Below, one piece after another: positions 24,497 to 36,160 of a DNA stretch of 64,000 nt (positions within the stretch are counted from its first letter, which is position 1; each line of letters opens with the position of its first letter). The translations under genes and the position numbers were made by a program. The notes beneath the pieces are model-generated. The model was not told where the DNA came from, made no database searches, and saw only the letters and a list, made by a program, of their open reading frames with translations. Origin of the DNA: Eucalyptus grandis (taxonomy: Eukaryota > Streptophyta > Magnoliopsida > Myrtales > Myrtaceae); the NCBI RefSeq assembly GCF_016545825.1, contig NC_052618.1, positions 18,923,561 to 18,987,560 on the forward strand, read 5' to 3'.

Positions 24497-24703
24497 GTGG
24501 GGGTGCATAATGTGATTTATAACGGTAAGTCGACACATCGTCGTAGACACAATACCGTAAGGCAGTTGCTCTCAAATAAAATTATTTTTTTAGACTTTGT
24601 AAAGTCAAAGGAAATTATTGCGGATCCGTTGACAAAAGGTTTGTCAAGAGAGCAGATAAACTGCGCATCGAGGGGAATGGGTTTAAGAGCCTTAACCCAA
24701 TAA
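24497..24703 (+). pseudogene. C-terminal end of Copia RNase H
   Basis: The readable part is RRRHNTVRQLLSN, VKSKE and ADPLTKGLSRE, ending at a stop at 24703. This is the conserved tail of Copia pol. It follows the integrase segment directly, which defines the internal deletion of RT. Confidence 0.85.
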
Positions 24704-25269
24704 AGAGATTTTAGGGTGGAAACCTAACCTATGCGATTGGAGATCCCATGGTCTAGGTTCAATAGGACAATGCAAATTTTGGAAACTCTAGTGTTGGTAC
24801 TGTCTCCCATTCCTATGATGCAATAGTGCTTTCCTACACCGTTATTAAGGGTACACTATGCGTTTAATGATTCCTATAACTTGGAATGTAACATCCAAGT
24901 AAGATATGGTAGGATATCTTCAATAGGAATGCACCTATATGCATGGAGCTGGCCGACTCTATGAAAATCTTTAAAGGCTAGATTTTCTAAAGCACGCATG
25001 AATCCCGAGAGGTTCAGGGCTGAAAGAACGAACACAACCAAGAACCAATCTTGAATTGGAAATACTCCGTGTGAGGTTTATTGTCTAGGCTTACACAAAC
25101 AACTGACGATTCAAGGCTTAGTCCATCGACTAGTTAAGTAAGTTCGATAGGCTTTCACTAAAGAACGTTCAAAGCGAAAGCTACCTATCTTGATGTGGTT
25201 TATTTCAACAGGTATGCTCAAATTCATTCGATTCAAAAATTGTTTTGTTGATCCATTAATGTGGGGGAT

Positions 25270-25977
25270 TGTTATAATTATAGTTATAATTATGGTTAAT
25301 GGATCAACGAAAGCCAATAAATTAATATACGTCTTTTCTGTTCACGTATCTCTTTTTGGATTCATGAATTTCCTAAACTTTTATGTTCACGTATCTATTG
25401 AATTCATGAATTTCCTAGATTCGTGTATCTTTTAGTTCATGTATTTATAGAGTTCACGAATCTCTTGAATTTATGTATCTCTTGATTCATGAATTTCGTG
25501 GATACATGCGTCTATTTAATTCATATATCTCTTCTATACATGAACTAAAAATCCCTATAAATAGATGGGAGCATAGAGCTTCATTACGGTCTTTCGGTTT
25601 TGGTTTTTCTGACTCCATTCCAAAAAGACTTTGATATATTTTTCTACTCTTTTGATTTTTCTGAGTGTGCTGGTTCAATTGAACAGTTCAACTGAGTCCT
25701 TTTTGCATAGTGCTAACCCAAACAGGTTCGAGGTGTTGTATCTTGGGAGGCATAGTTCGTGAATCTGTGGAGCACCTTTGGCAGGAACTAATCGCCTTAA
25801 GGAGATTCGAATATCTGTACCTCACCTCCAATTTTATGTTATTTTTCAGTGATATCTTATTTTCTTCTTCTCCAATATTGGTAAAAGGAATGATATTATA
25901 TAGTTGTTATCATATTCTTTACATTGATGTTCTGATTATAACAAACAGTGTTGTATTCTGTGGATTAATTTCCAACA
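25270..25977 (+). repeat. 3' LTR of the Copia element
   Basis: It is preceded by a polypurine tract 'gtgggggat' (25261-25269). It is identical to the 5' LTR over long stretches, with scattered substitutions. It is followed by the target duplication gaaag. Confidence 0.9.
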
Positions 25978-25982
25978 GAAAG

Positions 25983-26281
25983 TAGCCCAGAGGGAAATTC
26001 GTGATCATGGAGGGCAGATGAGCTTGAACTAACAATTCCAACATTCTTGGAACCTGAACTTTAAAGATAAGATCGGGATCTGAATTTCCTATATTATTGG
26101 GGTTCAAAATTGGATCCGAAAGGTAGGCTGAGCCTAGAATTAAATTTTTAATAATATGGAAGTTCGAAACTAACTCCATGAACTCAGCAATATGCTTTTT
26201 GAAGAATGTGGGAATAGTAAGGACTTGGATAGTAACTTGAATAATTTCAAGATTGTGAGAGACTGATAAGGTCTGGACATA
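25983..26281. other. Flank of the Copia insertion, no gene seen
   Basis: About 300 bp that, with 21400-21459, is the pre-insertion locus. No coding signal on either strand. Confidence 0.35.
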
Positions 26282-26670
26282 ACAAATAAGTAGCATTGCA
26301 TGTCACCACGTGACAAGATCCCGAGCATCCACGAGCCTTGAAATTCATGGCCACATGTGCATCTCACATGGTCAATAGTCACATGCCTCACACAAGACTC
26401 GATCATGTGCCAGTCACCTGCCAAGATAATGGGCCATCCGCACGACCATTCCATTGCATCTCCATGAACTATCATGCCCCAGAATAAGCGCATAGCATAG
26501 GAGTTCATGGGCCGTGCACATGCTTTTCTCACATGCAAATCACATAGCCTCTCTATGGATGATACCGCGAACCGTCGCATGCTCAATCAAGTCCTTAGGT
26601 GGCCGGCAATATAGGGGGATTTTCCTCTACTATGCTTCGCATTGTTGATAAAATTCGATTGCTTGGTTGT
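26282..26670. repeat. Dispersed repeat D2, copy 1 (copy 2 at 63629-64000)
   Basis: It begins 'acaaataagtagcattgcat' and runs through 'catgtcaccacgtgacaag' and 'cgtcgcatgctcaatcaag'. The same order is at the right edge of the window. It is GC-richer than its surroundings. ORFs are not conserved between copies. Confidence 0.6.
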
Positions 26671-27255
26671 CAATTAATCCAGCGGTTGCTTTCGGTTACC
26701 TTACTTTCCCCATCTACACACACCATTGGATCAAATTGAAATTTTATCTTCCTATTTTGATTAACCACCATATCTAATGTTCACCGTCCGTCTTATGTTC
26801 ATTTTGATCTTGACCGTTGATTCATATTGTACACATCTCTTATACTTCAAGAAACATATCGTTATTTTTGTCAAGGGGATTATATTCGAAACAAGTTCTT
26901 TGAGTTGCAGCGAGTATTCGATATTTTCTGCCCAATCAAGAGGCCATTTCCGTGAAAATCTAGACAGGCAAATTTGCATGCTCATGCTGACCAACCATCA
27001 TAATTTGGTATAGCACTACAAACTTACGGTGTTTAATCAGACATTATGCAGTTCACACTTCCATTTATTATGCCAAGAAAATACATCTCAGGAAGGTTTA
27101 GCTTACATCCACAGTACTGTATGGTTCTTGCACAATGCATCACATAATATTAAACGTTCCAACAGGTTGCTCTCCAAAGAGTCCAAACACACTAGAAGCA
27201 GTAGACAATCACATCCATTTTTAACATAATACAGCACAACAATAGGCTACACAAA
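26671..27255. other. 3' flank of dioxygenase copy 3
   Basis: It lies just downstream of the stop codon of the minus-strand gene and probably includes its 3' UTR. No other gene was seen. Confidence 0.4.
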
Positions 27256-30200
27256 TCATATCTTTACCTGATTTGGGCACAACCCTTTATTGAGTACTCT
27301 GCTCTGTTTAAATTCCAGGTAGTCCTTGTAATTCATCGAGATGTATGTGGCTTGGTTGTGCTTGCCATCCACCAGCTGCTCCGCTGGCACAACGACAGTG
27401 TTGGGCGATGGTCCAATAGAAAAAGGGATCGATATCCTTGTAGTCTTGTTGTTCAAGACAGCTCGATGCAGAACGCTCTTGTATTTCCCATTGCTCATAA
27501 TCTTGCACAGTTGAAAAGTGTCAAGAACAAAAAAAAATAGTATCTGCAATAAGCTTGATCTATTCGATGGGAGAAACAAGAGTAAATCACAGAGATTCAT
27601 ATCAACTTTTTTACTGATTAATATCTGGTTAAAGAAACAAAGACCATAGAGTACGTTTCAGCAACTTTTTAAGACACTTTGTATTTTCTATAGTTCTATG
27701 TATAACAATTTTCCTTCTATAAATACCTACACTGTATCTGCATCTATAGTTCTATGTATAAAAATTTTCCTTCTTTAAACAAGCACAGATAATTAATTGG
27801 ACCTCTCTTGCAGGACAAATAAAAAATGGATTTCTGTATGTTTACCTCGAGCTGATCAGCGGTGTTGACCACAAAGGCATTCGGAATGGGATCAACTTTG
27901 ACCCACTTCCCGCCATGGTGCACTTGGAGGCCGCCAATGTCATTCTGCATGAGGATGGTTAACAGGCCATAGTCCGAGTGCGAGGGTAGGCCCATAGCAA
28001 GTTCTGGCTGTGGGCATGGCGGATACAGATTCGCTGCTAATATCTGAAGGCTTGAATCCATGTTCATTGCCTCGTCGATATAGCCTGGTCCGAGTCCTAG
28101 GCTCTCCGATATACCCTTGAGCAATTCCTGGCTAATTTCCGGAGCTCCCCAGTGTACTCTGCTAAAACTTCACTGCAACAAATATTGCTCTCATTTATCA
28201 GAGGAAATGCCGTGGTGGAGTTCTTTTCATCTTTAGGGATTTCACAGGTTTCTATCACTCTTATCTTTTTTTTTTTTTTTTTTTTTGTAAGAGTAAGTAT
28301 AGTATAGACTTTGAATCACTCTTATCTTTTATCTGGGGTATTACCAATTATTTTGCCCTATCAAATTGAATCCGCACTTTGCTTATTTTTCTAGGCATAC
28401 AAAATTGTTCTTGTCTGACATCAAGATGATCCAAAATAATGGTATCCTAACAAAAGAATCACGTACTTTCCATTGCTATATTTCAAGACTGCCAGATTTC
28501 TAGGTAAATATAGATCCATTATACAAAACTAACAAACCGTAACCAAAGATGCTGAAGAGCTTGCGCATTAGATGGATTGAGGTTGTTCAAGTTCAGATCC
28601 CACATGATTAATTGAGTGGTCAATTGCTTCCTGTAGATATGGCAAATCTGGTATCCAAATCACGTCGTGTCGTATATAGGTAACTTTGGAACTCAAATCT
28701 GCCAACCAAGTGGACAGTCTTATACATAGACAGAGATTGGAAATAGTCAAGTTGAAGATTCGGATTCTTGTGTTACCAAGAAGAATTTGTTCAAGTTCCC
28801 CATCATGTTTTCTTTTTCTGATGTACCTGAAGTACCAAGCCAAAGATTGATAACCCTGAACATTATTTTAGCACGACATGGTGAGAAGAGTACGTACTCT
28901 TCAATTTTTTGCTCCCTCAAGATTCTGTAATTTCATTCTATACTCGATTGACAAAAAAATGTCCACAAGGGAAAGGTTCAGTTGCTGCTTGGACTGTAGC
29001 ATCAAAGCTACAGTAAGAAGATATAGTTGTCATTACCGCTATTTGTAACCTAATGATCACTCACCCACGAAAAGAAGAAAATAACTAAATAGACAAATGA
29101 TATCAAGAAAACAGAAATTTCAGTACGTATATGCAAACTGAGAACTTGCACGCAAAACCGAGGTAGGGAGAGAGAATGGATACCTCAATCCTTCTGGCTT
29201 GGGAGGGCAGTGAAACTTTGGATGCACCATCATCTTCAGAAAATCTCTCCAGAGGAGCACTTTGTCGATCGAAGCTTTAAAGCTCGTCCCGTATATTATG
29301 GGATCCAACACGTGCTTCCCTAGAAACTTATTCTTCTCCTCCTCTGTCAGATCGAAAAATCCCATCAGCGCGTCGACCGTCGCCTTCATTTGACTCTCAG
29401 GCACTCCGTGGTTGATCAGCTACTCACATATACAACCAAGGGCTCTTATCAATACTTAGCAAGCAACACACCGTCGAATCATGTATAGAGAGTTTATGTC
29501 ATGCTGATGACGAAGAATGACTCCAGCTTTGATACCAATCACGAAAAATAGATTTTTCTTCTTTTTTTTTTTTTATCGAGAAAGCAGGATATCATTACTA
29601 GCTAAAAGTCTAAGCAAATACAGCATGTGCATCAGTACAAAGTAAATCCAAAAGAGCGGGGGGGTTATTGGCCCAGTTTCTAGGAAGAAAACCTATGAGA
29701 ATAATTTCTCATTACTTCTCTTTAGCTCAGGCACGATGAAACCATCGGTTGAATCAGTCAAATCAATTTATCTCACGGACACCCCAAGTCTTAAAACTTG
29801 ATACAGGTGGATATATAAGTACAAAAACTTCCAAAGTATATACATAAATGTCAAGATCGGAGAATAAAGAAATACTTAAGTGCCAATAGCGAAAATTTCT
29901 GGCCAAACAGCTCATGTGATTTTTTCCAGTGAGATTATTAACTAATGTGGTAATTCTTTTAAAAAAAAATTATCCACATGGCACTGATGTGGCTAGATAA
30001 TCCAAAAATGATGTCATTTTGGTACAATTTTGATTTTTAATATAAATATTATTTTAATTTAATTTTAAAAACTAAATTAAGTAAAAAGAATCAGATCTAG
30101 GGCTATGGAGGCCCTCACTGCCGCTACCCCACCATCACCAGAAGGGGTCAACGACGGTGGAGTGAGGGTTGGCTAGGGTCACGAGCCTCGGGCCACTAGC

Positions 30201-30874
30201 CAACAACCCTGGTTGATTGCTAGGCCTTCGGCCAGATCTAGGGCAAGGCCTTGCGGCCAAGGTCGACACCTACGTTAGATGTCTAGTAAGTTTTGCCAAA
30301 GTTGGCACTTTAAGATTCCAATTTTCAAATAAAGTTGCACTCAAGTGTACATTTTGAAAGTTTTAATACATATGTGTCCACCCGTACTAAGTTTTGACAC
30401 TTGAGGTGTGCTCCTTATGTCTTTTAAGTATTAACAACGGCTTTGACAGGCGAAAGCTGATCGAAGATACCGACCGTTTGTTCCTTACCAAAAAAAAAAG
30501 ATACCGACCGTTTGTTTCACATGTTCGTGACAAGTTCTAAAAAAGGAAAAGTTCTATGCAGCAGATAATGAACTAGCTAGGAACATGTGTACCATGAAGA
30601 CGCCCCAGTCTTGACAAGCCTTTGCAAGATCGGAGATGGCTTTAGACCGTTGATCGGGATTACTCGAGGAGAGGAGAGAGAAGTCGATGACGGGGATGGA
30701 GTCATCATGGTCGGCATGAACGGCTTGATCACCGGAAGTGGGGGTGGTGAAGGCGTAGTGGGAGGGAATGGAAGTGAGGTTGGAAGATTCAGCTAGAGTC
30801 TTTGCACTGGTTATTTGAAGCCGAGGAGCACTATCTTCTTGATGTAGTTGAGTGACTGGAGAGATGGTATCCAT
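27256..30874 (-). CDS. 2OG/Fe(II) dioxygenase copy 3, four exons, one-base frameshift in exon 3
   Basis: Exons: 30593-30874 (282 bp), 29184-29419 (236), 27846-28172 (327) and 27256-27501 (246, stop TGA). Exon 1 gives [12 protein letters not shown] (DIOX_N) and exon 2 LINHGVP. Exon 3 gives the iron ligands in HSD and the DQLE end. Exon 4 gives the third ligand in VLHRAV and the 2OG-binding RIS. A regular gene would encode about 363 residues, as in DMR6-like/2ODD enzymes. Splice phases require exon 3 to be 328 bp but it is 327. The missing base lies near 28128 (CCAGGAATTG where AGG-GAA is expected), and the frame then stops at a TAG after nine codons. It is either a fresh pseudogene or a consensus error. 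Physiological substrate unknown. Confidence 0.85.
28173..29183. other. Intron 2 of dioxygenase copy 3
   Basis: A 1-kb intron with a poly-T run at 28268. The right end (from 28998) matches the left edge of the window, confirming that copy 1 continues similarly beyond it. No nested gene was found. Confidence 0.6.
29556..29700 (-). mobile_element. Probable LINE 3' tail in intron 1
   Basis: Read on the minus strand it ends '...taatgatatcctgctttctcg' followed by 'ataaaaaaaaaa', a 3' end typical of plant L1-type LINEs with a poly-A tail. The corresponding sequence is absent from intron 1 of copy 1. It is too short to include coding sequence. Confidence 0.45.
29775..30425. repeat. TIR (MULE-like) element in intron 1
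   Basis: Left 'acaccccaagtcttaaaact' is mirrored by right 'agttttgacacttgaggtgt'. The left 'ggtggatatataagtac' is mirrored by the right 'catatgtgtccaccc'. The core is GC-rich (30105-30270) without a conserved ORF. It belongs to the family at 690, 10390 and 18835. No TSD was identified. Confidence 0.55.
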
Positions 30875-30952
30875 TTGAGGCGAAGCTGACTCTGTTTTGC
30901 CGCAATGACACTGTTGTGATCGAATGGTACGTATCATTAAGCACCGATTTCT

Positions 30953-30962
30953 CTTATATAAG
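30953..30962 (-). promoter_or_regulatory. TATA box of dioxygenase copy 3
   Basis: CTTATATAAG lies about 80 bp before the ATG at 30874, giving a leader of about 50 bases. This core differs from TATAAAA of copies 1 and 2, so the promoters have diverged. Confidence 0.55.
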
Positions 30963-31430
30963 AAAATGGATAGATAATCTTATCACCCAAACCACTTAAT
31001 CAAATAGCCAATGGTTACACGTGACCACTTGATTAATCAACCGACCAACAAAATCCGCATTAGAATCCCCGTTTCACATTTTAAATTTATTAGCCCACGA
31101 TAAAATGATGCCAAACTAGAGAGAATTAAATATAATCAACGTGAAGCACATCAAATTGCGGTAGTACGATAGTGCCATTTTCATAAACAATGCGAAACTT
31201 GACATACCGTATTATCTATAGTTTATAGTATTCTTTAAGGGAGAGATCTCTCTTTTGGTCACTAAATTACCTCAAAACCAAGTTGTGATAATAGCGGGAA
31301 TTAACTTTAAATGAATACATGGTTATTGTCACATAGCGCACTAGAGAGTGAAAACTGCAACTCGCCGCCACTTTCCACTATCTAGGTGTAGTTAATCTGT
31401 GAACCAAAAAAAAAAAGTGCAGTTAATCAA
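30963..31430 (-). promoter_or_regulatory. Upstream region of dioxygenase copy 3, source-like sequence of the arrays
   Basis: It contains 'aaatttattagccca', 'aatcaacgtgaagc' and 'agagatctctcttttggtc'. Diverged copies are at 37840-38330 and in the arrays at 1901-3004 and 12391-14262. Conservation of this region away from coding exons makes it a candidate regulatory unit. Confidence 0.5.
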
Positions 31431-31434
31431 ATGT

Positions 31435-31483
<49 letters not shown>
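31435..31483. repeat. (AT)n microsatellite
   Basis: About 24 uninterrupted AT dinucleotides. Confidence 0.9.
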
Positions 31484-31487
<4 letters not shown>

Positions 31488-31779
31488 TGCAATTGCACCT
31501 TTTAACGAGCAAACTATTTATTATTTGAAAATTTTAATGAGGATTGTCCGCCCAATTTAAAGTTAGTGACATGAGTGCAACATCACTTCCAACTCATTGG
31601 ATTCAACAGCCGAAGAAGTCATGTTTGCGCTAATTGTCACGAGTTGGCAGTTCCTTGACCTCAAAATAGCCCGTGCAACGCTTGGTGAGTGGCAACACCA
31701 GGTCAGCCTTTTTTTCTATAGTTGTTTCAAATAACAATACAGCGAATAACTTCCTCATATTAGGTTATACCACGCTCAG

Positions 31780-32182
31780 CTTAGTTTGAGCTTATAGTTG
31801 CTAATATCACTTTAGGCTCAACAAATGGTTTGCCCTCAATGACCTCATCAGGAGAGCGGCATTGGTTTCCAACCAATGTACAGAGTAGCATTGGTTTCCA
31901 ACCAATTTGTACATGGGAGGCCAATCTCACTTTTAGAGCTTCATAGAGATATATTCATTCTATTCTAGAACTCCTAACACCAATCATCCTAACTCTACTC
32001 CCATGGATCAATTGTTTCTTCCCCTCTAACCCCAAGCTCCATTCACAAGGGTTCACGAGTATGGGAGTATCATGAAATGTGACATTGTCCCCCGCTTAAT
32101 TCCACAACGTCCTCGTTGTGAGTTGTTTTATCGCTTTCCTTAACCATTGATACACCACTTTGGATCACACATCGAATGGCAA
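31780..32182 (-). mobile_element. Relic of an LTR-element 3' end (Gypsy-like)
   Basis: On the minus strand 'caacgaggacgttgtgg' and 'aagcgggggacaatgtcac' resemble the pol end, polypurine tract and LTR start of plant Gypsy elements. The sequence continues on the other side of the nested insertion at 37308-37450. No readable pol protein was found. The left end of the LTR was not defined. Confidence 0.4.
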
Positions 32183-32187
32183 TGCTT

Positions 32188-33298
32188 TGTTAGGGAAATC
32201 CCTTATGATGTTTTGAAGATGACAAAATAAATAAAAGGCTACTAACATGTTTGATGGTTGAGTAATAGACCATGCAGATGTTAGAACATGTAGAGGATAT
32301 TATCAAAGTCGAAGACGGCGGAAGACTGAACGTAACATATGTCCAAAGTATATTCTGAAGATTTCCAGACTTCGTGTCAAAGTCTCGAAGACTAGCAGGA
32401 CTCAAGACTCAAAGTCTGAAGACTGCCGACTTTAGTGTCAAAGTATGTTCTACATCGTAAGTCCGCTCACTCGACTAATTCCGGACTGAACGTGAATGAT
32501 GAACCGAGAAGACGACTCTATCTTGAAGCTGAACTTGGGTACAAACCTTAAAGCTAAATCTGTTCGAAGCGAGATATGTTCGGACCCGATTGTAAAGTCT
32601 ACGACTCGATTGTAAAGTCTATTGCTCTCGGACTTTACATCCAGTTCGATGAATCGTAACTCAAACCCAATCATACAACGGCTAGTGATCTGGTTTGGAT
32701 TCCACATCAAGATTGATTTGATTGATTCAATCTATTTGATTGACGATTGGATCTTGAAGACAAGATCTTTCTATACGAAGAAGCTTTACTTATGGAAACC
32801 AAGATTTCGTTTGTATGGGCGATCGGAATCAATTTGGGATTCTACCTTTGTCACTCAACGGCTACCAAATCTTCTAGATACGAGCTATCCAATGGGTATA
32901 TTGGAAGACGATTCTCCGAGATACTGTCCAACGGGTAGTTTGGAAGTGGAGGAGTATTTAAGGAGATCATGGACCGATGAGCAAGTAAGAGACGGAGCGT
33001 AGAATTTATAATTCCAAAGTCTGAGCGACTTTCAATTATATACTTGTCTCTTGAGAGCTTAAACGTTTGTAATCGTGAGAGAAATACCAAAAGAGTGACT
33101 TAGTGAGATAGTGTGATCTACTACTAAGTGTTTGCACTCGAAGTTGTAATCTCTTGTTGATTGCATAGTGGAATCCAGTCAAGGAAGGCTGTTAGCGTGG
33201 GAGAGTGGACGTAGGCTTGGATTAAGCCGAACCACTATAAATCTTGTGTTCTTATTCTCTTCCCCAACTCCTTTATTTTGTTCATACTAGCACTCACA
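32188..33298 (+). repeat. 5' LTR of the gag-only element
   Basis: TGTTAGGGAAATCCC...CACTCACA. Open frames inside it (for example 32622-33002) are shared with the 3' LTR but are not conserved coding sequence. Confidence 0.88.
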
Positions 33299-33300
33299 AT

Positions 33301-33313
33301 TGGTATCAGAGCC
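33301..33313 (+). promoter_or_regulatory. Primer-binding site (tRNA-iMet)
   Basis: TGGTATCAGAGCC, two bases after the end of the 5' LTR; complementary to the 3' end of plant initiator tRNA-Met. Confidence 0.9.
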
Positions 33314-33362
33314 AAGTGCTCGGTTTATAAAAGTGTTTTTACTTTTGAGCTAAAGATTCTTT

Positions 33363-34169
33363 ATGGCTAGTATGTTGGCACCAGGACTTATGGAAGGGCA
33401 AAGCAACACAAGGCCACCATATTTTGATGGAAAGGAATACGATGTATGGAAGAACAAAATGAAAGCATTCCTAAGATCCAGAGATCTCTTACAATGGGAT
33501 GTTGTGGAAAGAGGAATCAACCCCATTGCTGCATCTACATCAAATAAGAATGGCAAAGACAAAGAAACCAAACCCCCCGCTCTTATGTCTCGGACGGAGT
33601 TGTCCAAAAGAGAAGCGCTTGATGCAAAAGCTATTTATTCTTTATATTGCGCTCTGTCTCTTGCTGAATATAACAGAATCTCTTCATGTGAAACAGCAAA
33701 AGAAGTTTGGGATAGACTTCATGTTACATATGAAGGGACCGATCATGTAAAAGAGACAAAAGTAAACTTCTTGCTCGGCAAATATGAATCATTCAAGATG
33801 AAGCAATGAGAGTCGATTGGAGATATGTTTAATCGTTTTACAGAAATTGTAAACGGTTTGGCATATCAAGGTCATCCAATTTCTTCCCCAATGAAGGTCA
33901 ACAAACTCTTGCGAGGTCTCTCAAAAGATTGGAACCATGTCAAGACCTCAATCCAGGAGACTCAAAGGATTATGCCACTCACCGTTGATGAATTGATCGG
34001 CACTCTTCAATCCTATGAAGTGGAGCAACTTAATGATGAAGATCCCGAAGGTAAGAAGTCCATTGCTTTAATATCTAATGCTGTTTTTGATGAAACAGAC
34101 TCAGAAAATGACATGGACGATGAAGAACTTGCCTTTATTTATGGTCAAGAAATTCAAAAAGCTGAGTAG
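33363..34169 (+). pseudogene. Copia gag (UBN2-type) with an in-frame stop
   Basis: It starts MASMLAPGLMEG at 33363 and shows the DUF4219-like FDGKEYDVWKNKMKAFL and the UBN2-like AKEVWDRLHVTYEG. A TGA follows KMKQ at 33807. The same frame resumes (ESIGDMFNRF) and continues through TVDELIGTLQSYE to 34169. There is no zinc knuckle in frame after that. The single stop could be a mutation from CGA. Confidence 0.85.
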
Positions 34170-36160
34170 AAAAGGAAGGAAATTCGATGGAAGAAAATAC
34201 AAGCAGAAAGGCCAGAAAAGAACAATGAAAGAAGATGATGAGCAAGGAAATTTATGCTTGATGGCACATTCAGAATCTGAGTCGACTCGGACACGTAGAC
34301 TCAGAATCGGGTCGACTTAGACACAGACTCGAATCCGATGAGGAAATCGAGGAAATAAAAGAAAAGAAGAAGTTGGTAAGGAATGTTTTTGGGCACATAA
34401 TTCTCATTATGCTTGAAATTCGATATATCATTGATTGATTCAGATTTTATAATGATCATATTTTGTTTTATTAAAGAAAGAATCGCATGATTTGTTTTTG
34501 TGATTCGAAATTTAATTTGATACGTGTGATCATTTTTGATATCATGCTTAAAGACAAAATAATTTATTTGGTCTAATTTTATACTTTCAGATTTAATCAT
34601 ATTTTGCAAAGTGAAAATCTGTTTTACGTGATGATGCAAGATATTTTTAGATACTCAAGGAATTTTATTCTCTCTGTTTTTATCATACTATGACCAAGTG
34701 AGAATTTATTTTTCAAAATATCATTGTGCATAATATTCTTTCTTTGAATACTTTGTTATGATGAATTAAGAAAGAATATTTGGAGATTATATATTTTGCT
34801 CTAACGTCATGGAAGGATCCAAATTGATGGATACCAAAAGAAAATGAGTTGATTGCAGGAAATTCAATAAGGCAAGAATGATTACAAATCTACGCAGATT
34901 TTGGTGCAATCAGAAAAATATCTCCTATGAAGATTGGTGATGATTTTTATTTTCAATGGTATATTTCAAACATATACCTGGGTAAGAGAAATTTTTTTCA
35001 TCCCGCCTTATAAATTTCTACGTGCATTTATCATAATGTTGGATGATTGTTTATTATATTGCAAATATCTTTTGTTATAAATATAAGGCATTGCAATTTT
35101 GGCACGTGACAGAAATATCTATTTTCCTTTTGCAAAATGCATATCTGAAATTTATGCTCAAGGAAATCTCTTTGATCTTGAAAGATATTACTGCATATTC
35201 ATGGATATTCTTGCTATATTCTTAGAAGATATATTATATCTAGCAAGTTTGATCCGCAAAATCAAAGGAATATATTACGTGACATTTTTGCAAAGATTAT
35301 TATCTGTTATATAAGAATTTGCAGGTCACAAAAGAATCTTCCATATGGATTTTGGAAAACTCAATCAGAAAACCATGAAGATTTTATTCTATCTTCTGGA
35401 GGTTGAATTCGAGAAGAGCTTGATTGAAGAAAATTTTTGCCTCGAATTTCAAAATGCAAATGATCGTTGCAGATGAAATAATGGAAAAATATTCTGCTCA
35501 ACGTGCACAAGCAACAATTCTATTCGCAAATATTGTCATGATCACAGGGGGAGAAATCGAATCCAAAAGAAAAGGAAAAGAATCGTGATCATCTCAAAAA
35601 GGCAACAAATTGAGGGGGAGCTTTGATCAATTATGGAAAAATCTTTTTGGATTGATCGTGATCTTATTATGAATGGAAGCAAAGGTAACTGTGTCAGAAT
35701 TTGTTCTAAAAATCCGGTTAGTGCATCTCTTATTACCTTTTGTCATTAACAAATCTCTTATTGATATTATCATTTTATTATGACAAAAATGGTACGTAAA
35801 TTTTATGATGCATCAGTGATTTTTATTGGATATTTGCTGATATAATCGAAGTGAGCTATATTGCATATATTTAATATTCGATAAAAGCTGATTTTTGGAA
35901 ATTGTGATTCATGCAAGATATTTGTTATCATTCTCTACGTGAATCCATTATTATCGCTTTTGATTATGACAAAAAGGGGGAGAAGATATGAATATGCATA
36001 TGTGCTTATTGGTTGATATTATTGAGCTGCGATTATTTTCTATATATTATTATGCTCAATCTATTTGTTATCTTCGATATCCTTTGATTTAAATTAATAA
36101 AAGCGTGTTTACAAATCTGCATATTCAGAGATTGTTTTGTCATCATCAAAAAGGGGAGAT
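34170..36160 (+). other. Non-coding interior of the gag-only element
   Basis: Two kb of AT-rich sequence without polyprotein similarity. It contains three purine-rich 'gggggaga' tracts, as seen near the 3' end of SIRE-type elements. Confidence 0.6.

Larger units (their letters stand above)
21465..25977 (+). mobile_element. Copia LTR retrotransposon, internally deleted
   Basis: Direct LTRs of 706 and 708 bp begin TGTTATAATT and end TTCCAACA. A 5-bp target duplication gaaag flanks the element (21460-21464 and 25978-25982). The internal part holds gag, a CCHC knuckle, protease and integrase in Copia order. The reverse transcriptase and most of RNase H are missing: about 24490-24505 joins an integrase-domain end to the last 65 residues of RNase H. 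The near-identical LTRs suggest recent insertion. It cannot move by itself. Confidence 0.92.

Noticed and set aside
32622..33002. 126-codon ORF also seen at 36652
   Set aside because: It lies in the two LTRs and is duplicated only because the LTRs are; no protein family.
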